DNA of 21,471 nt from TMED69 sp036130055 (GTDB taxonomy: Bacteria > Pseudomonadota > Gammaproteobacteria > Ga0077536), in the NCBI GenBank assembly GCA_036130055.1, contig JAYYOR010000039.1, positions 1-21,471 of the forward strand. Reading direction: 5' to 3'. The position numbers and the translations under genes are program-made. This document shows, one piece after another, positions 7,795 through 15,572 of this stretch. Numbering within the stretch: the first letter of the stretch is position 1; every line of letters starts with the position of its first letter. The notes under the pieces were generated by a model. It was given only the letters and a program-made list of their open reading frames with translations, was not told the origin of the DNA and did not search any database.

Positions 7795-8948
7795 AATGAT
7801 TTACCTTTTAATAATTCGTTCTCGGTCAACAAGCAACTATCTAATGCTTCGGTCATTGCCTGCTGATCTAGATTCTGTCCGATAAAAACTAATTCTTGTC
7901 GCATATCACCAAAAGGTTCAACCCATTTTTTTTCGATTGATTCTAAATACTCTTTGTCTGTAGGCCAATTCTCTTTAGGAATGGCTTTCCAGAACATTCC
8001 TGCAAAACCATAATTGGCTATTCCTCCTGCTTGACTCCATTGACACGCAAATGTGGGTCGAGTGGCCAACCAAAAGTAACCTTTTGAGCGAATTAGCTTC
8101 CCAAAATTTTCGATATTATTATGTACAAAGTTATAAAATTTTTCGGGATGAAAAGGACTTCTGGCGCTGTAGGTAAAGCTACCTATTCCATATTCCTCAG
8201 TTTCAGGAATGTGTTCACCCCGCATTTCCTTTAACCATCCGGGTGCTTGTTGCGCTTTTTCAAAATCAAATAAACCAGTATTCAAAACATCATCAAGATT
8301 GATTTTTCCATTTGCGATCGGGATTATCTTGGCAGTAGTGTTTAAAGTCTTTAAAATTGCGATTAATCGAGATACCTGAGCCTCTTTGACAAGATCGGTT
8401 TTGCTTATAAATATTATATTAGCGAATTCGATTTGATCAACCAACAGGTCCGCTACATTGCGGTGATCATCGTTTCCTAAGGATTCGCCAGATTCTCGAA
8501 GAGTCTTAGCTTCTTCATAGTCTCTGAAAAAGTTTACACAGTCTACAACAGTTACCATGGTATCTAGTCTAGCCACATCTGATAGGGACTTGCCTTTTTC
8601 ATCCGCGAAGGTGAAGGTTTCGGCAACAGGTAATGGTTCGGATATTCCGGTTGATTCAATTACTAAATAATCAAAGCGCCCCTCTGAAGCAAGGTTCCCA
8701 ACCTCTTGTAGCAGGTCTTCTCTTAGCGTGCAGCAAATACATCCATTACTCATTTCAACCAGTTTTTCTTCGCTTCGGTTTAGGCTTACCTCATTCTCTA
8801 CTATTGATGAATCAATATTGATTTCGCTCATATCATTAACTATTACAGCCACCTTCTTTTGATCGCGGTTGTTTAGAATATGACTTAGCACGGTAGTTTT
8901 TCCGGCCCCCAAGAAACCGGATAAAACAGTAACAGGCAAACGCTCCAA
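7746..8948 (-). CDS. COG0523 (CobW/ZigA-type) GTPase, zinc metallochaperone candidate
   Basis: This G3E-family GTPase of 400 residues is proposed to deliver metal to client proteins. The P-loop GFLGAGKTT is at 11-19 and the COG0523 metal motif GCICCT at 69-74 (Cys70, Cys72, Cys73). Walker B-like ESTG is at 98-101 and the base-specificity motif SKTDL at 182-186. The CobW C-terminal domain follows from about residue 250. Its length, the DUF1826 neighbour and the putative Zur site upstream favour the zinc-homeostasis subgroup (ZigA/YciC-like) over the cobalamin CobW group. No cobalamin genes are present. The start is a TTG with a strong AGGAG six bases upstream. It is the first gene of a minus-strand operon. 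Confidence 0.9.
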   Translation of the reverse strand: MERLPVTVLSGFLGAGKTTVLSHILNNRDQKKVAVIVNDMSEINIDSSIVENEVSLNRSEEKLVEMSNGCICCTLREDLLQEVGNLASEGRFDYLVIESTGISEPLPVAETFTFADEKGKSLSDVARLDTMVTVVDCVNFFRDYEEAKTLRESGESLGNDDHRNVADLLVDQIEFANIIFISKTDLVKEAQVSRLIAILKTLNTTAKIIPIANGKINLDDVLNTGLFDFEKAQQAPGWLKEMRGEHIPETEEYGIGSFTYSARSPFHPEKFYNFVHNNIENFGKLIRSKGYFWLATRPTFACQWSQAGGIANYGFAGMFWKAIPKENWPTDKEYLESIEKKWVEPFGDMRQELVFIGQNLDQQAMTEALDSCLLTENELLKGKSFWKTLNDPFPTWEQDS

Positions 8949-8954
8949 TTTTTG

Positions 8955-8959
8955 CTCCT
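8955..8959 (-). promoter_or_regulatory. ribosome-binding site setting a TTG start
   Basis: AGGAG on the minus strand lies six bases from the TTG at 8948. No other start in this frame has such a site, so it fixes the N-terminus MERLPVTVLSG of the GTPase. Confidence 0.75.
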
Positions 8960-8982
8960 AATTTTAAAATTGTATGTTTTAA

Positions 8983-9008
8983 AAATGATATGTTGTAACG
9001 TATCATTT
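8983..9008. promoter_or_regulatory. putative Zur operator (inverted repeat)
   Basis: AAATGATA (8983-8990) and TATCATTT (9001-9008) are perfect inverted arms. The ten bases between them extend the dyad through GTT/AAC, leaving only two mismatched symmetric pairs. The central GTTGTAAC core resembles the GTTATAAC-type core of proteobacterial Zur boxes. It sits about 35-60 bases upstream of a COG0523/DUF1826 operon, a known Zur-type target. Assigning Zur rather than another Fur-family regulator is inference. Confidence 0.6.
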
Positions 9009-9013
9009 ATTAA
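8985..9013 (-). promoter_or_regulatory. putative sigma70 promoter of the GTPase-DUF1826-ADH operon
   Basis: On the minus strand TTAATA (9013-9008) and TATCAT (8990-8985) are separated by exactly 17 bases, matching four and five of six consensus positions. The dyad listed separately fills the spacer and covers most of both hexamers, so a repressor bound there would block RNA polymerase. Confidence 0.4.
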
Positions 9014-9170
9014 TTGAAAAATAAAGATGGTTTTAGGGTTGAGAGTTCTTTTTTTTTGTTTTTTTCAATTAGACTTGCCTAAATGAGGTAAAGATTTCAA
9101 AATATTAATTCGTTACGCTCGGTTGCATCTAAGCATGTGTATAATTTCAAAGGGGCCAAATAAACTTTAC

Positions 9171-9536
9171 ATGGATAATCTAAATATTAGTAAATTGATT
9201 GATAATTGGAACCTTGCTCTGCAAACCAAGGACGCTAAAAAAGTAGTTGAGCTTTATTCAAGCAATGCAATTCTTATTCCAACTATCTCAAATAAAGTTC
9301 GCCATAATCATAAAGAAATAGAAGACTACTTTATTTATTTTCTTTCGAAAGGCCCGTCGTTTAAAATCGACGAATCTAACATTCGACTATTCAAATCTTT
9401 GGCGGTAAATTCTGGAATTTATACTTCGACCTTTAAAGACGGCTCCTCAGTAAAGGCTCGATTTACTTTTGTCTATCAATACATTAGTGACCGTTGGCTA
9501 ATTATTGAGCATCATTCGTCGATGATGCCTGAATGA
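9171..9536 (+). CDS. SgcJ/EcaC-like (SnoaL/DUF4440 fold) protein
   Basis: This is a small alpha+beta protein of 121 residues with the NTF2-like fold. The family features are an N-terminal helix with WNLALQTKDAKKVVELY at about 13-29, the central YTSTFKDGSSVKARFTFVYQ strand region, and the C-terminal WLIIEHHSSMMPE. That last signature is typical of the SgcJ/EcaC group, related to the CaMKII association domain. Biochemical roles in this group are mostly unknown. I chose the ATG at 9171 because MDNLNISKLIDNW fits the family N-terminus. Upstream in-frame starts at 9123 (TTG) and 9135 (ATG) would add residues without family similarity. It is transcribed divergently from the zinc operon, so the operator at 8983-9008 might also affect it. 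Confidence 0.72.
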   Translation: MDNLNISKLIDNWNLALQTKDAKKVVELYSSNAILIPTISNKVRHNHKEIEDYFIYFLSKGPSFKIDESNIRLFKSLAVNSGIYTSTFKDGSSVKARFTFVYQYISDRWLIIEHHSSMMPE

Positions 9537-9615
9537 GTAAATTTTCCAGTAAGAGAAAAAGAATAAAAATTTTTTTAAAAAACCGAATTTTCTAGTTATA
9601 CTAATTTTTTATCTT

Positions 9616-9619
9616 GGAG
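9616..9619 (+). promoter_or_regulatory. ribosome-binding site selecting the VOC start
   Basis: GGAG lies six bases before the ATG at 9626. The in-frame TTG at 9614 and ATG at 9620 overlap or abut this site and are therefore poor starts. Confidence 0.65.
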
Positions 9620-9625
9620 ATGTTT

Positions 9626-10006
9626 ATGTTTTCACACGTGATTTTAGGAACAAACGATATCGAGAAATCTAAGACTTTTTACAATGCATTACTTGGCGCT
9701 TTGGGAGCTAACCCCGGCGTGATTGATGATAAGGGTCGCTTGATGTTCGTTCATGATGATAAAATTTTCGGATTGACGCCACCGATCGATGGTCAACCTG
9801 CAACACATGGCAATGGCAGTACTATAGGTTTTGCTTGTAAGTCAGCGGAACAAGTCGATGCTTGGCATGAAGCTGGAGTAGCAAACGGCGGAAGGTCGAT
9901 TGAGGATCCTCCGGGCGTAAGAGAAAGTGCTTTTGGACCACTTTATCTTGCATATTTACGAGATCCAGAAGGCAATAAGCTTTGTGCATTGCATGTTATG
10001 AAATGA
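9626..10006 (+). CDS. VOC (glyoxalase/bleomycin-resistance fold) family protein
   Basis: This is a single VOC domain of 126 residues. The N-terminal FSHVILGTNDIEKSKTFYNALLGALG (first 27 residues) carries the His metal ligand and the characteristic paired strand and helix. The C-terminal AYLRDPEGNKLCALH carries the family DPEGN motif. Members are metal-dependent lyases, dioxygenases or binding proteins, and the substrate cannot be inferred here. It is not a canonical glyoxalase I, being shorter and lacking the long inserted loops. It follows the SgcJ/EcaC-like gene by about 90 bases on the same strand and may be separately transcribed. Confidence 0.85.
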   Translation: MFSHVILGTNDIEKSKTFYNALLGALGANPGVIDDKGRLMFVHDDKIFGLTPPIDGQPATHGNGSTIGFACKSAEQVDAWHEAGVANGGRSIEDPPGVRESAFGPLYLAYLRDPEGNKLCALHVMK

Positions 10007-10280
10007 TTATAATATTTGTTCATAGTTGGTTTGAACGGTTGTAATCTCAAGTAAAATAGAATTTTCTAAATATCAAGCCAAGCGTAAAATAATAAAAGAA
10101 TCGGGACTTATCTGGAGGAAGATGTTGCTAAGGTTAATTAGGGCTTTCAAAAAATCGTCCTAACAAATGAACTATGCTCATAATTCTTTTTAAGTAAAAA
10201 CCAAAAAAGTTTTAGAGTTAAATATTTTGAGATTAAGCAAGTAAAGTGAACCAAGCACATCTTTGAAAGGATTGTTAAAT

Positions 10281-12038
10281 ATGAAATCTTTAGATATACG
10301 CAACATACTTCTCAGATGCCCGAAGACCCTTTTATGGCATCGCTACCGACAACCAGTAACCGTCTTTGTTGCAAGGAATCTGAACGAAGTTTGCGATGTC
10401 GTCTCAAACGTTGAGAAAACCGTGAATGATTACAATCTACACGCAGTAGGTTTCGTTTCCTACGAGGCATCTCCCGCTTTTAACTCGGATATGATTGTCT
10501 GCGAGGCCAAAGGATTTCCTTTCGCTTGTTTTGCATTATTTGATAAGTATGAAATAGTAGGTCAAGTTCGGTCGTCATCTGCTACTGAAAAACCTTTTTG
10601 GAGTTGTGCTATTTCCTTACAAGATTATATGAAGAAGGTGATAGCGATAAAAGAATTGATTGAGTCTGGTGATATCTATCAAATTAATTACACGACTCAA
10701 TTTAGGGCTGAAATAGACGACTTCGAGCAATTTTTTTATGACTTCGTTTCAGACGAGCCTTACGCATGTTTTATAGATACCTCTGAGTTTCAAGTACTAT
10801 CTGCGTCACCGGAGCTTTTTTTTGAACTTGAAGAAAATGTGATCAGATCAAAGCCAATGAAAGGAACAGCACCCCGTTTTGATTCCTTAAAGCTAGACAA
10901 CGAAAGTCGAGATCAACTTGCGGAATCAGAAAAAAATAAAGCGGAAAACTTAATGATAACGGATATGATGAGAAATGATTTATCCAAAATCGCAAAACTC
11001 GGCAGCGTTTCTGTGAGGAATGCTTTTCAAGTCGAAAAATATTCTACAGTGTGGCAAATGACTAGTACTATAGAAGCGTATACCAAAGCTTCTTTACTTG
11101 AAATTTTTAGAGCACTGTTTCCTTGTTCGTCGATTACTGGTGCTCCAAAAAATAAATCAATGGAATATATAAAATTTTTTGAAAAAAAACCAAGAGGAAT
11201 TTACACAGGTGCTATTGGGATCATACGACCTAACAGGAAAGCCGTCTTCAGTGTAGCGATAAGAACAGCATTGAGGGATCAAGCTACCGGAGGCACCGTG
11301 TACGGGTCGGGAGGTGGAATCGTTTGGGATTCAAAGCCTGTCCCAGAATTTAAAGAAGTAAATTATAAAACACGAATTTTAAAAACCGTTAGAAATGACC
11401 ACAACTTTCACTTGTTTGAAACTATGCAATTGCAGCATAAGTTAGGCATCAAATTCCTAAACAGGCATTTAAAAAGATTAGAGATGGCAGCCAATTTCTT
11501 TGGCATAAATTTTTCGAAAAAGAAAGTCTTAGAATTTTTAGAAGCAGAAATAATCTCTCAAGGGATCGAGTACGATGCTAGACTCAAACTAGCTTTGGAT
11601 ATTTATGGAAAGTTTTCTTTATTTTGTTCTAAAATAAAGAAACCATTTGAAAAGGATCAGGTTGTTCAGTTTGCCGTAACCCCGGTGGATAAAAAAGATA
11701 TTTATCTGTATTACAAGACAAATTTTAGAGATAATTATGACCGCGCGCAGAGTGAAGTTCCGTCAGACATTGAGCCAATTCTCTTCAATCAGGACTTTCA
11801 AGTAACCGAAACCAATATCTCAAACATAGTTTATGAAAAAGATGGAGAACTCTTTACTCCGCCTGTCGAATGTGGTTTGTTGCCAGGAGTATTAAGAGAC
11901 AAGCTCCTTGAAGATTCAACCATAAGGGAGAAGGCGATTACAAAAAACGATCTTCTAAAGGTAAATAATCTATTTCTAATTAACTCCTTACGCGGGTGGC
12001 GGAATGCTCGTTTCTTGAAAAATCCTGTTATCGAATAG
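10281..12038 (+). CDS. pabBC: PabB-PabC fusion: aminodeoxychorismate synthase component I / aminodeoxychorismate lyase
   Basis: This is a two-domain protein of 585 residues making p-aminobenzoate for folate. Residues 110-370 are the chorismate-binding domain: SGDIYQINYT (129-138), SKPMKGTAPR (190-199), KAENLMITDMMRNDL (220-234), SSITGAPK (283-290) and IYTGAIG (307-313). Lys194 in PMKGT is the lysine that separates aminodeoxychorismate synthase from anthranilate synthase, which has Ala there. Residues 375-585 are a class IV PLP domain: FHLFETM, the PLP lysine at about Lys479 (YYKTN), TETNISN (509-515) and INSLRGWR (567-574). The glutaminase subunit PabA is not fused and not seen nearby. The ATG at 10281 has AAAGGA nine bases upstream; the TTG at 10263 is rejected. 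The stop overlaps the convergent cyclase-family gene by 11 bases. Confidence 0.9.
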   Translation: MKSLDIRNILLRCPKTLLWHRYRQPVTVFVARNLNEVCDVVSNVEKTVNDYNLHAVGFVSYEASPAFNSDMIVCEAKGFPFACFALFDKYEIVGQVRSSSATEKPFWSCAISLQDYMKKVIAIKELIESGDIYQINYTTQFRAEIDDFEQFFYDFVSDEPYACFIDTSEFQVLSASPELFFELEENVIRSKPMKGTAPRFDSLKLDNESRDQLAESEKNKAENLMITDMMRNDLSKIAKLGSVSVRNAFQVEKYSTVWQMTSTIEAYTKASLLEIFRALFPCSSITGAPKNKSMEYIKFFEKKPRGIYTGAIGIIRPNRKAVFSVAIRTALRDQATGGTVYGSGGGIVWDSKPVPEFKEVNYKTRILKTVRNDHNFHLFETMQLQHKLGIKFLNRHLKRLEMAANFFGINFSKKKVLEFLEAEIISQGIEYDARLKLALDIYGKFSLFCSKIKKPFEKDQVVQFAVTPVDKKDIYLYYKTNFRDNYDRAQSEVPSDIEPILFNQDFQVTETNISNIVYEKDGELFTPPVECGLLPGVLRDKLLEDSTIREKAITKNDLLKVNNLFLINSLRGWRNARFLKNPVIE

Positions 12039-13014
12039 CGACTGGATTTATAATCATCTGTACGGAGCCTTCCAGTCTTGCTTGGCCTAATACGAACATG
12101 AACTCGTCGACTCCATCAGCTATCAGCTCTTCTGTAACCATATTCTCTAATATATATATTCCATGTTTAGGTATGAGTTCAGCATGTACTGGGAACGCAT
12201 CACCTTCACCAAAATTTCCTGGAAATTTTTCTAAACAAACTGTGTCAGCTCCGACGGCTGTTACATTAAAATCGGCTAAATATGAGGCAGCGCTGAGATC
12301 TATTCCAGGAAGTTCTTCGAAATATTTTTTTTTGTCAACGGTTCCCATTTCCATAAAGCCAGTATGAATAATTACAACATCACCTTTTCTTATGTTTAAT
12401 GATTGAGATTCTAGCATCTCTTTAATATCGGCTGCGGTTATGATTACGGTAGGTTTGAGTAGGTCTTTATTATTTAACTTCATGATCGAGTTTGGCTGTT
12501 TGTTTCTAAAATGGGCTACTGCGTTTAAGAGGATCCCGCGTGTGACGACTGGAGGAATTTCGTGAACGCCTAATTTTTTTAAACCCGCAGATGAGTATAT
12601 ATCGGCAATCGTTAGTCCATTATAGTAGACATGATTTATTCCGATATGACCGAGACCATCTATTTGCGAGCCGACCCCCATCCATACCAGTGCCCAGTCA
12701 TCATTAGCTGTGACTTGAGTCTTATCGCCGTATGTTGACCCAGATCCGTTCCCGTGAGGAACCGTGTATAGTGCGAAAGACCGAGTGCCCCAGGCGGGCG
12801 TGTCTTTACCGGTTACCATTCCCAATGAGTAACGCTTCCCTTTTGTGACTAATTTCGCTGCCTCTAAAATTTCGTTATCGGTAATTTCATTTATCGCGCC
12901 CAAAGTATCTCCTGGGCCCCACTTAGAGTTGCGCCAATCTTCAGCGCCGATAAAAGTTGCCCAAAATAAAGCTAATAGTAAAACTAGGCTTTTTTTATGA
13001 CTAATTTTAAACAT
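12028..13014 (-). CDS. exported cyclase-family hydrolase (KynB-like superfamily)
   Basis: This is a protein of 328 residues in the metal-dependent cyclase/kynurenine formamidase superfamily (PF04199 type). An N-terminal signal peptide is clear: basic MFKISHKK, hydrophobic SLVLLLALFWATFI, and likely cleavage near Gly23-Ala24-Glu25, so it should be periplasmic or secreted. The start of the mature domain, KWGPGDTLGAINEIT (31-45), matches the subfamily. The metal region reads SQIDGLGHIG (116-125) with a later His128, a variant of the HxGTHxDxPxH motif of the classical formamidases. The substrate is unknown; amide or ester hydrolysis is the usual chemistry. The ATG start has an excellent GGAGGG six bases upstream. 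It overlaps the end of the PabB-PabC gene tail to tail by 11 bases. Confidence 0.82.
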   Translation of the reverse strand: MFKISHKKSLVLLLALFWATFIGAEDWRNSKWGPGDTLGAINEITDNEILEAAKLVTKGKRYSLGMVTGKDTPAWGTRSFALYTVPHGNGSGSTYGDKTQVTANDDWALVWMGVGSQIDGLGHIGINHVYYNGLTIADIYSSAGLKKLGVHEIPPVVTRGILLNAVAHFRNKQPNSIMKLNNKDLLKPTVIITAADIKEMLESQSLNIRKGDVVIIHTGFMEMGTVDKKKYFEELPGIDLSAASYLADFNVTAVGADTVCLEKFPGNFGEGDAFPVHAELIPKHGIYILENMVTEELIADGVDEFMFVLGQARLEGSVQMIINPVAIR

Positions 13015-13094
13015 GATTTTCCCTCCACCTCGGGTTTTCTTGCAATGGTAACTGCTAACAGGAGTATAATTAAAGACATTTTTGGCTACTTAAT

Positions 13095-13111
13095 GTTGTT
13101 TTTCAAACAAC
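13095..13111. repeat. perfect 7-bp inverted repeat (hairpin)
   Basis: GTTGTTT (13095-13101) and AAACAAC (13105-13111) are separated by three bases. It lies about 80 bases upstream of the exported cyclase-family start. It is not followed by a T-run on either strand, so it is more likely an operator or leader hairpin than a terminator. Confidence 0.5.
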
Positions 13112-13131
13112 TAAGGGGCATCTTAAGGATA

Positions 13132-13145
13132 TTGGAGTGCTCCAA
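13132..13145. repeat. 14-bp dyad, operator candidate
   Basis: TTGGAG and CTCCAA flank a central TG (TTGGAGTGCTCCAA). The dyad contains GC pairs in an AT-rich spacer, which makes chance less likely than for an AT-only repeat. It could bind a dimeric regulator of either divergent gene; the regulator is unknown. Confidence 0.45.
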
Positions 13146-13430
13146 AATCGTAAACTTAGGTTCGTCAGTTTTGTCAATTTGTTTTTAAGATGATTTCATA
13201 ATTTACTGAAACAGAGTATCTTTTTCCAATGTTTTTTGCATTTTATAGGCCGATACACTAAACTTATCGTTTTCCATATTCGTATTTTGAATGGAGTCCT
13301 CTAGGTCATGCAGGTTTATAACATAAGATGGCAAATTGTGGAAAAAAAACCAAAAGTTGAATTAGAGCCGGTGACATTAGACTCCCGTATCAACTGAATT
13401 TTAAATAATTAATTTAGGCAGAGCGAACAA

Positions 13431-15494
13431 TTGGCTAAGGTCCCTGATTCTAATACCGCGTTGGTTAAAAATAAGAACAATGTCTCATCTCTTGCCAGCT
13501 CAATGTTTGCCAAATTCAGATCTCCAAAGAGCCAAAATTCCACAAGCGTACTACAATCCGTACTGGCGGCTTCTAGTAATTACCTTTTTGGCCAACAGCA
13601 CCAAGACGGTCATTGGATATTCGACTTAGAAGCTGATGTCACCATACCATCTGAATACATATTTCTTCAAAAGTTCTTGGGAAAATCCAACCCTAGCCGA
13701 GAATCACAAATAGCTAAATATTTATTAGTGAAACAAAATAACAATGGTAGTTGGCCGTTGTATCATGACGGACCGGGCAACGTGAGTGCGACTGTGAAAG
13801 CTTACTTTGCGCTAAAATTACTAGGTTATAGTGTCGACAGTGACTTTATGGTTCGAGCCAAGACTTGGGTATTAGAGAATGGGGGTGCAGAAACTGTTAA
13901 TGTTTTCACTAGGATCACTCTTGCAATGTTTGGCCAGTTGAACTGGAAAACAGTTCCTGCGATGCCAGTCGAGATTATGTACCTTCCAAATTGGTGGTTC
14001 TTTAATTTGAACAGAGTTTCGTATTGGTCAAGGTGCGTCATAGTTCCCCTTTTGATCATATTTGCTAAAAAACCGGTTGTTGAACTTGAACAAGAATTTT
14101 CGATTTTAGAATTGTTTCACTCAGACCCGCGAAAAATTAAAAAACTTGACTTCTTCCGAACCAAGCAACCTCTTAAAAACGGTTTTATACTACTTGATAG
14201 AATCCTAAAATTGGCCGAACCTTTTGTTCCAAAATTCATTAGAAATCGCGCTCTAAAATTGGCGGAGTCTTGGCTACGCGAGCACTCGAAAGGATCGGGC
14301 GGGATTGGAGCCATTTTCCCGGCAATTAGTAACGCAATTGTTTCATACAAACTGTTAGGATCTAGCGACAATGACGAGGATATGAACAGACAAATTAACG
14401 CCATGGAAGATCTTATCATAGAGGGTTCTGAGACCACTTACTGCCAGCCATGTGTTTCACCAATCTGGGATACCTGTCTAACCATTTCTGCTTTATCCGA
14501 AAGTGGTGTGCCTACCGACGACCCAAGAATCCGAAATTCCGTCAACTGGTTGTTAAATAAACAAGTTTTTGTAAACGGTGACTGGTCAATTCATGCGCCA
14601 CGTTTGAAGCCCGGCGGATGGGCATTTCAATATGAAAATGATAAGTATCCTGATGTGGACGATACGGGAATGGTGCTAATGGGTTTACTACGAGCAGGAG
14701 CTCACTTATCAGACGAAAGCGCACGAAAAGGAATAAAATTAGGTCTTGACTGGATAATCGGGATGCAGAATCCAGATGGCTCCTGGGGTGCGTTCGATAT
14801 TGGAAATAACTCTGACTATCTGAACAATATACCTTTTGCGGACCACGGAGCCCTTGTCGATCCCGGAACAGCTGACCTTACAGCGAGATGCATTGAGTTG
14901 TTAGCAATGGTCGGATACGAAAAGAGCTGTCCGATTATTCAAAATGCTTTAAGTTTTTTGAAGCGTGAACAAGAGCAAACCGGGGCTTGGTACGGTCGTT
15001 GGGGGGTCAATTATATTTATGGCACTTGGAGCGTTTTAGCTGGGCTAGGCGCAATCAAGGAAGATTATTCTGCGGCTTATGTTCAGAAGGCTGTGAAGTG
15101 GCTAAAACAAAATCAGAACGATGATGGAGGTTGGGGAGAATCTTGTAGTAGCTACGACGACGATTCCATTGCTGGCTACGGAGAAAGTACGGCCTCGCAA
15201 ACAGCCTGGGCTTTACTTGGGCTTCTTTCAGTGGGAGAGTACAAATCGAGTGCCGTTGAAAACGGAGTGAATTTTTTGATAAAGACTCAGAATTCGAAAG
15301 GTGGCTGGGATGAAAAATACTTTACCGGGACCGGTTTCCCTAAAGTATTTTATTTACGATATCATGGTTATGCACAATATTTTCCTCTCTGGGCTTTGTC
15401 AGTCTACCAACGATGCTGCCTGGACATTGAAACAAGGCAGAACGAAGTGATGGATGCCACGTCTGGAGAACTTCGTAAATTGTTAAATCATTAA
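13431..15494 (+). CDS. shc: squalene-hopene cyclase
   Basis: This triterpene cyclase of 687 residues converts squalene to hopene or hopanol, acting at the inner membrane, as the first step to hopanoids. The catalytic DXDD motif is Asp408-Val-Asp410-Asp411 (YPDVDDTGM). Repeated QW motifs are visible: QQHQDGHW (about 55-62), KQNNNGSW (101-108), MQNPDGSWGAF, KQNQNDDGGWGE and KTQNSKGGW toward the C-terminus. The length is slightly above the usual 630-670 because of a polar N-terminal stretch of about 35 residues. The start is a TTG; an ATG 24 codons later is an alternative that would still keep the first QW repeat. No hpn biosynthesis or transport genes are adjacent. The acyl-CoA dehydrogenase gene begins 78 bases downstream, so co-transcription is possible. 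Confidence 0.93.
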   Translation: MAKVPDSNTALVKNKNNVSSLASSMFAKFRSPKSQNSTSVLQSVLAASSNYLFGQQHQDGHWIFDLEADVTIPSEYIFLQKFLGKSNPSRESQIAKYLLVKQNNNGSWPLYHDGPGNVSATVKAYFALKLLGYSVDSDFMVRAKTWVLENGGAETVNVFTRITLAMFGQLNWKTVPAMPVEIMYLPNWWFFNLNRVSYWSRCVIVPLLIIFAKKPVVELEQEFSILELFHSDPRKIKKLDFFRTKQPLKNGFILLDRILKLAEPFVPKFIRNRALKLAESWLREHSKGSGGIGAIFPAISNAIVSYKLLGSSDNDEDMNRQINAMEDLIIEGSETTYCQPCVSPIWDTCLTISALSESGVPTDDPRIRNSVNWLLNKQVFVNGDWSIHAPRLKPGGWAFQYENDKYPDVDDTGMVLMGLLRAGAHLSDESARKGIKLGLDWIIGMQNPDGSWGAFDIGNNSDYLNNIPFADHGALVDPGTADLTARCIELLAMVGYEKSCPIIQNALSFLKREQEQTGAWYGRWGVNYIYGTWSVLAGLGAIKEDYSAAYVQKAVKWLKQNQNDDGGWGESCSSYDDDSIAGYGESTASQTAWALLGLLSVGEYKSSAVENGVNFLIKTQNSKGGWDEKYFTGTGFPKVFYLRYHGYAQYFPLWALSVYQRCCLDIETRQNEVMDATSGELRKLLNH

Positions 15495-15572
15495 ACAATA
15501 AACCTAGATCGATAAAAAAAATTCGTGTAAATTTCATCATATTAATTTGGTGTAGTTAACAAAGGTCTATTT

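Larger units (their letters stand above)
13015..13430. other. divergent intergenic region with two dyads
   Basis: This 416-base spacer lies between the exported cyclase-family gene (minus) and the squalene-hopene cyclase gene (plus), so it should contain both promoters. No gene is supported; the longest frames show no motif. Two perfect inverted repeats occur close together and are listed separately. The rest is AT-rich without a structure I can name. Confidence 0.4.

Noticed and set aside
11993..12006. Sequence CGGGTGGCGGAAT identical to the 5' part of the tRNA-Leu, possible tRNA fragment or attachment site
   Set aside because: It encodes the conserved NSLRGWR segment of the PabC domain in frame, and no tRNA arms follow; the match is coincidental.
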